DNA of 64,000 nucleotides from DATKFM01 sp046154965 (GTDB taxonomy: Bacteria; Pseudomonadota; Alphaproteobacteria; Dongiales; Dongiaceae), in assembly GCA_046154965.1 (NCBI GenBank), contig JBJXDY010000055.1, forward strand, positions 62,001-126,000, given 5' to 3'. This document shows, piece by piece, positions 36,168 through 44,475 of the stretch (its first letter is position 1; each line of letters begins with the position of its first letter). The position numbers and the translations under genes are program-made. The notes under the pieces were generated by a model, which was not told where the DNA came from, made no database searches, and was given only the letters and a program-made list of their open reading frames with translations.

Positions 36168-39100
36168 CTACTCGGCAGCTTGCCGCGCCGCCGCGGGCAC
36201 GCGCCAGGCGGCTAGGAGTTCGGCCTCTCGCATCTTTGCCCGATCAAGATGGGATTGCTTCACATGGCCATAGCCGCGGATCTGCTCCGGGATGCTGGCG
36301 ATATCGATCGCGAGCCCGTGGTTGTCGCGGTTCAGCGCAGCAAGCAGCTCGCCGACGGTGCGTTCGTAATCGGCGATCAGTTGCCGTTCGAGTTTGCGCT
36401 CGGCCGCGTAGCCGAAGATATCGAAGGCGCTGCCGCGCAGCCCTTTGAACTTCGCCAGCAGCCGGAAAGCGGTCAGCACCCATGGTCCATAGCGGCGCTT
36501 CGTAGGGTGACCGCTGGCCGGATCCTTCTCGGACCAGAGCGGCGGCGCCAGGTTGAACTCCAGGCGGTAGTCGCCCTCGAACCGCGCCGATATCTGCTTC
36601 TTGAAGCTGCCGTCGGTATAGAGCCGCGCCACTTCATACTCGTCCTTGTAGGCGAGCAGCTTGAAGTAATACCGGGCCACCGCCTCGGCAAGGCCATGCA
36701 GGCCCGGCGCGCGCTCCTGCTCGGCGCGTAACACCCGCTCCACCAGCGCCTTGTAGCGGCCGGCATAGGCCTCGTTCTGATAGCCGGTCAGGAACTCAAC
36801 GCGTCGCGCCACCATCTCCTCCAGCGTCGCCGCCAGTTGATGGCTCGGCGGCGGTGGGTTCGCCGCGGCGACAGCTGTTTCCACCGCACGCCGGTCATGG
36901 GCGGCGCGGCGGCCCCAGAGGAAGGCCTGTTTGTTGGACTCGATGGCCGTGGCGTTCAGTTCGATCGCCCGCTCGAGAGCGGCCGACGACACCGGCACCA
37001 GGCCCTTCTGATAGGCATAGCCCAGCATGAACAGGTTGGTGGCGATGGAATCGCCCATCAGCGTGGTGGCAATATGGGTGCCGTCGATGAATTCGGTGCG
37101 CGAAGCGCCCGTCGCCTGCTCGATCAGCCGCTCCAACTCGGCGGCAGGAAACTTCATGTCAGGCTTGCGGCTGAAATCGCCGGTCACGGAGGCGTGGGAA
37201 TTGATGATCGACCAGGTCTTGCCCTGCTGCACCTTGGCGAGGCTGTCGAAGCTGGCGGAGGTTACCATGTCGCAGCCCAGCAGCAGCCGGGCGCTGCCGG
37301 CGGCGATGCGCACGGCGTGGATGTCTTCCGGCTTCTGCGCGATGCGCATATGGGTGAACACGGCGCCGCCTTTCTGCGCCAGGCCGGTCATGTCCAGCGA
37401 CGTGCAACCCTTGCCCTCCAGATGGGCCGCCATGCCCAGGAGGGCGCCGATGGTTACGACGCCGGTGCCGCCGACGCCGGTAATCAGCATGCCGTAGGGC
37501 TCATCCAATGGCGGCAGTTTCGGTTCCGGCAACGCCGGGAATTCCGCCGTGTTGCGCCCAGCAGCCTTGCGCTTTTTCAACTTGCCGCCATGGACAGTGA
37601 CGAAGCTGGGGCAGAAGCCCTTGAGGCAGGAGAAATCCTTGTTGCAGGACGACTGATCGATCACCCGCTTGCGGCCGAACTCGGTCTCCACGGGGACCAC
37701 CGACAGGCAGTTGGATTGCACGCCGCAATCGCCGCAGCCTTCGCAGACCAGCTCGTTGATCACTACGCGCTTGTCGGGGTCGGGCATCAGACCGCGCTTG
37801 CGCCGCCGCCGCTTCTCCGCAGCACAGGTCTGGTCGTAGATGATGATGGTGGTGCCGGGGAATTCGCGGAAGTCGCGCTGCACCTGGTCCAGATCGTCGC
37901 GGTGATGCACGGTGGTGCCCGGCGGGAAGACGCCGCCGGTCGGGTATTTCTCCGGCTCGTCGCTGACGACGGCGATGCGCTGCACGCCTTCGGCCGCGAC
38001 CTGATGGGCGATCATCGGCACGTCCAGTGGCCCGTCCATCGGCTGCCCGCCGGTCATCGCCACGGCATCGTTGTAGAGGATCTTGTAGGTGATGTTCACG
38101 CCGGCGGCGACGCAGGCGCGGATCGCCAGAAGGCCGGAATGGTAGTAGGTGCCGTCGCCCAGGTTCTGGAACACATGGCCAGTCTTGCTGAACGGCGCCT
38201 GGCCGATCCAGGTGGCGCCTTCGCCGCCCATCTGGGTGAAGGTGTCGGTGCTGCGGTCCATCCACTGCACCATGTAGTGGCAGCCGATGCCCGCCAGCGC
38301 CCGGCTGCCCTCGGGCACGCGGGTCGAGGTGTTGTGGGGACAGCCGGAGCAGAAATAGGGCAGGCGGGAGATCGGCGCCTTCTGCGCCTCCAGCGCCTTT
38401 TCCTTTTCGGCCAGGAAGGCAAGGCGCTGCTCGATCTCTGGGCTGGAGTGGAAGCGGGCGATGCGCTTGGCGATGACGCGGGCAATGCGCGCCGGCGTCA
38501 GCTCATCGGCCGAAGGCAGGATCCAATTGCGCTCCTCGTCGAACTTGCCGATGACCCGCGGCCGCACATTCTCCTTCCAGTTATAGAGCTGCTCCTTGAA
38601 CTGGTTCTCCATGAGCGCGCGCTTTTCCTCGACGACCAGGATTTCCTCCAGCCCTTCCGCGAACTGGCGCACGCCCTCGCGTTCCAGAGGCCAGGTCATG
38701 CCGACCTTGTAGATGGAAAGGCCGATGTCCCGGGCATAGGCTTCGTCGATGCCCAGATCGTCCAGCGCCTGCCGCACATCCAGATAAGACTTGCCGGCAG
38801 TGACGATGCCGAAGCGCCGCTTCGGCCCGTCGATGATCGTGCGGTTCAGCTTGTTGGCGCGGGCATAGGCCAGGGCGGCATAGGCCTTGTATTTGTGCAG
38901 CCGCATTTCCTGCTGCAGCGGCGTGTCGGGCCAGCGGATCTGCAGGCCCTCCGGCGGCATGTCGAAATCGGTGGGCGTCGCGATATCCACCCGGCTGGGA
39001 TCGACATAGACCGAGGCGGCGCTATCCATGGTCTCGGACGTCACCTTGAACGCCACCCAGCAGCCGGAATATCGCGACATGGCCCAGCCATGCAGGCCCA

Positions 39101-39647
39101 TATCCAGGATTTCCTGCACGTTCGACGGTGCGAGGATCGGGATCATAGCGTCCATGAAGGCGTATTCGCTCTGATGCGCTGTGGTGGAGGATTTGCAGGT
39201 ATGGTCGTCGCCGGCCAGGGCCAGCACGCCGCCATGGGCCGAGGTGCCCGCCAGATTGCCGTGGCGCAGTACGTCGCCGGAGCGGTCGACGCCCGGCCCC
39301 TTGCCGTACCAGATGGAGAACACGCCGTCGTGCTTGTTGTCGCCGAACAGGCCGGTTTGCTGCGAGCCCCAGACGGCGGTGGCCGCCAGGTCCTCGTTCA
39401 CCCCGGGCTGGAAATGGATCTGATTGTTGAGCAGGAATTTCCGCGCCCGCGATAGCGCCTGATCGAAGCCGCCCAGCGGCGAGCCGCGATAGCCGGTGAT
39501 GAAGCAGGCCGTATCCAGCCCCGCCGCCTTGTCCCGCTGCCGCTGCATCATCGGCAGCCGCACCAGCGCCTGGGTGCCCGTCAGATAGACGCGACCGGAA
39601 TCGAGGGCGTATTTGTCGTCAAGGCTGACGGTGGCAAGGGCGGACAT
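36168..39647 (-). CDS. Indolepyruvate ferredoxin oxidoreductase, fused single-chain form
   Basis: 1,159 aa: alpha and beta halves plus the linking region in one chain, as usual in alphaproteobacteria. It oxidatively decarboxylates aryl 2-oxoacids (indolepyruvate, phenylpyruvate) to aryl-acetyl-CoA with ferredoxin-type electron transfer. The order is pyrimidine-binding domain (YLTGTQALVRLPMMQRQRDK, FITGYRGSPLGGFD), TPP/Mg region (IGCHYMVQWMDRS, LGDGTYYHSGLLAI, ILYNDAVAMTGGQ), cysteine clusters CEGCGDCGVQSNC and CNKDFSCLKGFC (about 633-675), then the gamma-type domain (LITGVGGTGVVTIGALLG). I chose the ATG at 39647 over 39752 because MSALATVSLDDKYALDSG is the family start. Confidence 0.94.
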   Translation of the reverse strand: MSALATVSLDDKYALDSGRVYLTGTQALVRLPMMQRQRDKAAGLDTACFITGYRGSPLGGFDQALSRARKFLLNNQIHFQPGVNEDLAATAVWGSQQTGLFGDNKHDGVFSIWYGKGPGVDRSGDVLRHGNLAGTSAHGGVLALAGDDHTCKSSTTAHQSEYAFMDAMIPILAPSNVQEILDMGLHGWAMSRYSGCWVAFKVTSETMDSAASVYVDPSRVDIATPTDFDMPPEGLQIRWPDTPLQQEMRLHKYKAYAALAYARANKLNRTIIDGPKRRFGIVTAGKSYLDVRQALDDLGIDEAYARDIGLSIYKVGMTWPLEREGVRQFAEGLEEILVVEEKRALMENQFKEQLYNWKENVRPRVIGKFDEERNWILPSADELTPARIARVIAKRIARFHSSPEIEQRLAFLAEKEKALEAQKAPISRLPYFCSGCPHNTSTRVPEGSRALAGIGCHYMVQWMDRSTDTFTQMGGEGATWIGQAPFSKTGHVFQNLGDGTYYHSGLLAIRACVAAGVNITYKILYNDAVAMTGGQPMDGPLDVPMIAHQVAAEGVQRIAVVSDEPEKYPTGGVFPPGTTVHHRDDLDQVQRDFREFPGTTIIIYDQTCAAEKRRRRKRGLMPDPDKRVVINELVCEGCGDCGVQSNCLSVVPVETEFGRKRVIDQSSCNKDFSCLKGFCPSFVTVHGGKLKKRKAAGRNTAEFPALPEPKLPPLDEPYGMLITGVGGTGVVTIGALLGMAAHLEGKGCTSLDMTGLAQKGGAVFTHMRIAQKPEDIHAVRIAAGSARLLLGCDMVTSASFDSLAKVQQGKTWSIINSHASVTGDFSRKPDMKFPAAELERLIEQATGASRTEFIDGTHIATTLMGDSIATNLFMLGYAYQKGLVPVSSAALERAIELNATAIESNKQAFLWGRRAAHDRRAVETAVAAANPPPPSHQLAATLEEMVARRVEFLTGYQNEAYAGRYKALVERVLRAEQERAPGLHGLAEAVARYYFKLLAYKDEYEVARLYTDGSFKKQISARFEGDYRLEFNLAPPLWSEKDPASGHPTKRRYGPWVLTAFRLLAKFKGLRGSAFDIFGYAAERKLERQLIADYERTVGELLAALNRDNHGLAIDIASIPEQIRGYGHVKQSHLDRAKMREAELLAAWRVPAAARQAAE

Positions 39648-39957
39648 ACTGAGCCTCTGGGGCCGGTGCGGCCCGAATCTGTCGGCTCTACTAGAGTAGT
39701 GAAGGGCCGCGGCAGGCGCAATTAGGCTTGGACCGGCTTGCGGCAATGGCAAGAGGCTTTCGGAACGATGGCCGTGTCATTGCCTGAGATTTCCGGTGCC
39801 GCCGCAGAAAAGGCACGAAGTTGCGCAAACAGCTCCTGCATGGATCCGCGAAGACGTTCACATTGCCGTGGGAAGGCCATTGCCCTGTTCCAAAGACGAG
39901 CAATACGTCCCATTTTCCGAAGGTGCCGCTCAGCAAGTGATGGAGCATGTCGCGAAG
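39648..39957. other. 310-bp divergent intergenic region
   Basis: Separates the divergent oxidoreductase and S41 peptidase genes. The frame of the peptidase stays open back to 39796, but the extra residues look non-coding. I see no convincing promoter or operator. Confidence 0.4.
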
Positions 39958-41217
39958 ATGATTGTGAAACATGTTGCGCTGCGAACGTTGGTTGCGCTCT
40001 TCCTGGCCGCCGCGTCGGCATTCTTGGCTGCGCCGTCCAGTTCAGCCACCACAGAAACGCAACACAGCTATGCCACGCTCTTCGACGAGGTCTGGCGCGT
40101 CACGCGGGACCGCTTCTACGATCCGGGCATGGCCGGCCTTGATTGGCGGGCGATCGGCGACGAATACCGGCCGCAGGCGGAAGCGGCGACATCATCGGGC
40201 GAGTTCGCGGCGGTCATCAACGCCATGCTGGCGGAACTCGGCGCCTCCCATATGGGCTACTTCACGCCTGATGATCCCGCCTATTACCAACTCGCGGACA
40301 TCTTCGGCGGCACCGAGCGCGACGATGCCAAGCCGTTCTTTGATGGCAGTGAGATCCGCTATCCCGGCATCGGCATCTTCACGCGGGAGATCGACGGCCG
40401 CACCTTCGTATCCGGCGTAATGGAGGGGTTGCCCGGCGCGAAAGCCGACCTTCTTACCGGCGATGAGATCGTCGGAGTCGAAGGCAGCCCGTTCCAGCCG
40501 GTTGCTTCTTTCGCCAACAAGGTCGGCCAGCCAGTGAACCTCATCATCCGCCGCAACCCTGACTCCGCGCCGCGCCCGCTGACGGTGACGCCGGTATCGA
40601 TTCAGCCGAACGGGGCCTTTCTCAACGCCATGCGCAACAGCGCCCGGATCATCGAATCCGGTGGGCTCAAGATCGGCTATGTGCATGTCTGGAGCTATGC
40701 CGGGCGGCAATATCAGAACCTGCTGGAGGAGCTGGTGTCCGAAGGCGTGCTGAAGGACGCCGATGCCCTGATCTGGGACCTGCGCGACGGCTGGGGCGGG
40801 GCGCAGCCGGACTATCTCGACATCTTCGCGCCCGGGCCGACCATGACCATGGACGGCCGCCGCGACAATGACGACCATATCTTCAACGCCAAATGGCGCC
40901 GGCCGGCCGTGGCCCTGATCAATGGCGGCACCCGCAGCGGTAAGGAAGTGCTGACCTTTGGATTCAAGAAGTACGGATATGGCGAAGTGGTGGGCACGCG
41001 AACCGCGGGCGCGCTGCTGGCCGGCCGCACCTTCTATCTCAGCGACGGCAGCCTGCTGTTGATCGCGGTGTCCGATGTCGCCGTCGATGGCGAGCGGCTG
41101 GAGGGGCGGGGCGTGGCCCCGACGATCGAAGTGCCCTTCGACCTGCCCTACGCCGCCGGCGCCGACCCCCAACTCGACCGCGCCGTCGAGCTGCTGACAC
41201 AGAAGCTAAGCCAGTAG
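39958..41217 (+). CDS. S41-family peptidase (tail-specific protease fold), exported
   Basis: 419 aa. The signal sequence follows the start (VALRTLVALFLAAASAFLAA). Then come a helical N-terminal domain (ATLFDEVWRVTRDRFYDPGM), a PDZ-like segment (VSGVMEGLPGAKADLLTGDE) and the TSPc domain with IGYVHVWSYAG, ALIWDLRDGWGG and the nucleophile strand NGGTRSGKEVLTFGFK, which replaces the common SASE-type motif. Periplasmic proteolysis is inferred; the target is unknown. Start choice among 39796, 39940 and 39958 rests on the signal peptide. Confidence 0.85.
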   Translation: MIVKHVALRTLVALFLAAASAFLAAPSSSATTETQHSYATLFDEVWRVTRDRFYDPGMAGLDWRAIGDEYRPQAEAATSSGEFAAVINAMLAELGASHMGYFTPDDPAYYQLADIFGGTERDDAKPFFDGSEIRYPGIGIFTREIDGRTFVSGVMEGLPGAKADLLTGDEIVGVEGSPFQPVASFANKVGQPVNLIIRRNPDSAPRPLTVTPVSIQPNGAFLNAMRNSARIIESGGLKIGYVHVWSYAGRQYQNLLEELVSEGVLKDADALIWDLRDGWGGAQPDYLDIFAPGPTMTMDGRRDNDDHIFNAKWRRPAVALINGGTRSGKEVLTFGFKKYGYGEVVGTRTAGALLAGRTFYLSDGSLLLIAVSDVAVDGERLEGRGVAPTIEVPFDLPYAAGADPQLDRAVELLTQKLSQ

Positions 41218-41278
41218 TCCTGATGTGGAATTGAAGCGGACGGGAGAGGCGGCGAAAACCGTCTCTCCCTGGGTTCGC

Positions 41279-42645
41279 TTAGGCCAGCGCCAGATTGCCG
41301 TTGGCCACCAGATCGTTGACCGTCGTGGTCACGCCGGACAGCTCGAAGACGCTGGTGAAGCTGCTGCCATTGGCCGCACCGTCGGCATCGACCTGCAGGA
41401 TCGTATTGCCGCCGGACTGTAGGGTTTGAACGAAGTCGCCGATGGCTGAACTGCCGGCGACATAGCCTATAAGCATGTCGCTGATATCCGCGAGATCGCC
41501 GCTGCCGCCCGTGGTGAAATCCGTGACTATATCCTGGCCCTCGCCGATGCCGTGGCGCAGGAAGACATCGCGCCCCGCGCCGCCGGTAAGGGTGTCGGCG
41601 CCCAGTCCGCCATCCAGCGTGTCGGCGCCGCCGACGCCGCGCAGGCGGTTAGCCCCGTCATTGCCGATCGTCAGGTTGGCGAGCCCATTGCCGTTGCCAT
41701 TGATGGCGGCGGTACCCAGCAGTGCCAGGTTCTCGATATTGCCGCCGAGCGTATAGGTCACCAGGCTCGAGACCGTATCGATACCGCCGCCGGCGCCCTC
41801 GAGTACGCCATCCAATGCCTGATCGACGAAGTAGCTGTCATTGCCCGCGCCGCCGACCAACAGATCCATGCCGGCGCCGCCGTCCAGCGTGTCATTGCCC
41901 GCGCCGCCGAACAGGCCGTTGATGCCGCTATTGCCGAGGATGAAGTTGTCGGTGTCGTTGCCGGTACCCAGCGTGGCGCCGGCGAGCAGCACGAGATCCT
42001 CGAGGTTTGTGCCGAGTTCGTAGTCAATGGAGCTTTGCACGGTATCGTGGCCGTCGCCGGAAAGCTCGGTGACCACATCCGACTTGCTGTCGACACCGTA
42101 GAGATCGTCACCCGCGCCGCCGGTCATGCTGTCGGCCCCGGCGCCACCATCCATGGTGTCATTGCCGACCCCGCCATCGAGTGTGTCGTTGCCATCATCG
42201 CCGACCAGAACGTCGTTGCCGGTACCGCCCGAAATCGAGTCGTCGCCCTTGCCGCCGGCCAGTGTGTCCAATCCGGCAAAGCCGTTGAGGGCATCGTTGC
42301 CCAGGCCGCCGGAGATTCCGTCGGCGCCGGAGAACATGTCGGCGATCAGTCCGGGGCCGTTCGCGGCGTTGAGAAAGGCCAGGAAGCTGGTGACGGGATA
42401 GTTCAAGCCGGAAACAACATAGGGCGTGTCGCCGGCCTTGATTTCCGTGATGGTGTTGATCGTTCCGCCCGTCAGATGGCCGCTGCCGTCCAGGATGAAG
42501 CTGCCGCTGAACAGTTGGAAACTGCCGTCGGCATAGACGGCCTGCGCCTGTGTCGCGGTGTGGAGAACGATACTGCCGACAGGAAATTCACAAACCCAAG
42601 ATTGTTCATGTTGAGGGCGGTATTGCTGGAAATGAGCGTCGCCAT
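41279..42645 (-). CDS. RTX (haemolysin-type calcium-binding) repeat protein, frameshifted near its 5' end
   Basis: The main frame (41279-42406, 375 aa from an internal ATG) holds many GGxGxDxL nonapeptides (GGAGNDTLDGG, GGTGNDVLVGDDGNDTLDGG), which bind Ca2+. It ends in a C-terminal region of the type used for type I secretion (VNDLVANGNLALA). The true start is probably the ATG at 42645, with GGAGG 5 nt upstream and an RTX-like MATLISSNTALNMNNL opening. That frame is broken; the other frame is open from there on (FPVGSIVLHTATQAQAVYAD, then SGSFILDGSGHLTGGTINTI). One base appears to be missing around 42583-42603. No type I secretion genes are nearby. Confidence 0.8.
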
Positions 42646-42950
42646 GATGTCCTCCGCGAAGGTGGAAAATGCCGATGGCCGCCCATCACTTGCGAAGGTG
42701 ACCGGTTAGCGCGTATTTGCGTATATCACGCGTAATTTCAAGAGCAGCTCAGGGGAATATATCTATTTCAAATGTGTAGATTGGAGTCATGCTGAATATT
42801 ATTACGTAAATTATACTTACTGTAGCGTAATATTGAATGCAGTCGGCTGTCAGACAATTGGCAATACTTTGCGTCACTTTGGCGGCGGTGGAGAGGGCTG
42901 AAGCGATACAAGAAATGCCGAGATGTGCGACATCCTTGGCTACCCGGCGC
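42646..42950. other. AT-rich intergenic patch upstream of the RTX gene
   Basis: About 42720-42840 is strikingly AT-rich for this genome. It includes an imperfect inverted repeat (AATATTATTACG at 42793-42804 against CGTAATATT near 42826-42834) and GCGT/ACGC half-sites around 42711-42733. No supported gene: a 67-codon minus-strand frame would need a TTG start inside a terminator stem. Probably the promoter/operator zone of the RTX gene. Confidence 0.5.
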
Positions 42951-42986
42951 AAAAGAAAAGGCGGACCCCGGGGAGGGGCCCGCCTT
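42951..42986 (-). terminator. Rho-independent terminator after the truncated hemoglobin gene
   Basis: Read on the minus strand, AAGGCGGGCCCC pairs with GGGGTCCGCCTT and is followed by TTCTTTTG. It lies 34 nt after the stop at 43020. Confidence 0.8.
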
Positions 42987-43019
42987 GGCAGCGATCGGGC
43001 GGTGAAAAGCCGCGCGGGA

Positions 43020-43472
43020 TCAGCTGTCGACGATGTCGCCTTTCATGGGCCCAAGGGCGCCCAGCAGTTCGTTCTTCTCGCGCTCGGGCACGTTGAACTT
43101 GTCAAGGGCCGCGACCAGGTCCTCGACCAGCGCGTTGAAGTGGTCGTCGGTAATGCCCAGGCCCTTGTGGGTCGTCGCCATGTCGCGGCCGGCGTAAGTG
43201 CAGGGGCCGCCGCTGGCTTCGCAGATCTGGTCCACCAGTTTCATCTGCAGGTCCGCGGCGTCCACATTGGCGAAGAAGCCGTTGATGCGATCGTCGGCCG
43301 CCACGTTCTGCAGGAACTGACTGACCACGGCCTCGATGGCGGGCTTGCCGCCGAGGCGGTCATACAGGCTGGCCTGTTCCTTGGGTACGTCATGCATGGT
43401 GCAGGCGCCGAGCGCCAGGCCGGCGGCCAGGGCTCCGGCGGCAAAGTATCGCTTCGCAGTGGCCAAAATCAT
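43020..43472 (-). CDS. Group 1 truncated hemoglobin with lipoprotein signal
   Basis: 150 aa. The first 25 residues are an export signal with a lipobox (LALGAC), unusual for this mostly cytosolic family. The globin part follows: SLYDRLGGKPAIEAVVSQFL, the CD1 Phe in RINGFFANVD, CTYAGRDMATTHKGLGI with the proximal His, and DDHFNALVEDLVAALDKF. Family members bind O2 or NO; here it would sit on the periplasmic face of a membrane. It has its own terminator, and its neighbours are unrelated. Confidence 0.9.
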   Translation of the reverse strand: MILATAKRYFAAGALAAGLALGACTMHDVPKEQASLYDRLGGKPAIEAVVSQFLQNVAADDRINGFFANVDAADLQMKLVDQICEASGGPCTYAGRDMATTHKGLGITDDHFNALVEDLVAALDKFNVPEREKNELLGALGPMKGDIVDS

Positions 43473-43722
43473 GGGAAACCTCCCCTTATTGGTGACGGGT
43501 TAGTGCATAGGAACCTGTGAACAGGGGCTCTACGGCCGGACCGCGCGGGCGGATGCAGCGGGCCGCGGATTCCCGGGCAAATCCCTGGCCTTTCAGCGCC
43601 GGTGTCCGGCGTCGGGCCAGGGCTACGGCTTATGCCATTGGCCGGCGTCGTATTTTTGCCGCAGTTTCATCCTCCATTGCCGAGGTCGCGGGGGCGCGAT
43701 GGCCGGCAATTGGAGGTGTCGC

Positions 43723-44391
43723 TTGATTTCACGCCCGACTGTATTCCTGACTCTTGCGCTGATGATCGCGTTTCCGCCGGCGGCCGTCGCCGCGGGCGAG
43801 GCCGACGCGGTGCGGCAGTCCTTCCAGGCCCTGAAGTCGGCCTTGCTGCAGGACCGCGGCGAGCAGGCGGCGCGGCTGGTGTCGCGCTCGACCCTGGCTC
43901 TGTCCGACAAGGCCCGCGATCTCGCGCTCTATGGCTCCCAGGCGGAACTGGAGGCTCAGCCGACCGCGATGCTGGCGGCGGCGCTCAGCCTGCGCCAGAG
44001 CATCGGGGCGCAGAAGCTGCGCTCGATGCCGGGCCGAACCCTCGTTGCCTATGTGGTGGATACGAACCTGACCCGCGACGGGCCGGTCGCCAATATCGAT
44101 CTCGGCGGCGTGCGCGTCGATCAGGCAAGCGCCATCGCCGAACTCGTCTCCGACCAGCCATTCCCGGTGTCGCAACTGCAGTTTGCCAAGGAAGAAGGGC
44201 TGTGGAAACTCGATCTCACGGACATCGCCTATGGCCAAACCGCACTGGACAAGTTCGTTGCGGCAATGGCGCCGAACAACACCGCCGTCCAGCAATCCAT
44301 GCGCAATGAGTTGGTCATGGCAATGATCGCGACACAAAGTGGCGGTAGCGTCGACCGCTCGATCTGGCAGCCGCCCCTCCGGCGGCCCTAG
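43723..44391 (+). CDS. Hypothetical exported protein
   Basis: 222 aa from a TTG at 43723, chosen because GGAGG lies 7 nt upstream and a signal peptide follows directly (ISRPTVFLTLALMIAFPPAAVAA). An ATG at 43699 in frame has no ribosome site. The mature part is helical (ADAVRQSFQALKSALLQDRG) with a C-terminal beta/helix segment (FAKEEGLWKLDLTDIAYGQT). It resembles small lumazine/NTF2-like secreted proteins only in general shape; no family is assigned. Ends 84 nt before the flavoprotein gene. Confidence 0.72.
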   Translation: MISRPTVFLTLALMIAFPPAAVAAGEADAVRQSFQALKSALLQDRGEQAARLVSRSTLALSDKARDLALYGSQAELEAQPTAMLAAALSLRQSIGAQKLRSMPGRTLVAYVVDTNLTRDGPVANIDLGGVRVDQASAIAELVSDQPFPVSQLQFAKEEGLWKLDLTDIAYGQTALDKFVAAMAPNNTAVQQSMRNELVMAMIATQSGGSVDRSIWQPPLRRP

Positions 44392-44475
44392 CGCGCGCGA
44401 CAAATCTTCATTGACCGCGGGCTGCCTTTCCCGCGACCCTGACGGCCAAACAAGAAAGTCAGGGGAGGTCGTTCC

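Noticed and set aside
36837..39455. 872-codon plus-strand ORF
   Set aside because: Antisense to the indolepyruvate oxidoreductase; no domain is recognisable.
41552..42709. 385-codon plus-strand ORF across the RTX gene
   Set aside because: Mirror of the RTX repeats; the minus strand has the Ca2+-binding nonapeptides.
42749..42952. 67-codon minus-strand frame with hydrophobic C-terminus
   Set aside because: Needs a TTG start inside the hemoglobin terminator stem, without a ribosome site; AT-rich composition explains the hydrophobic residues.
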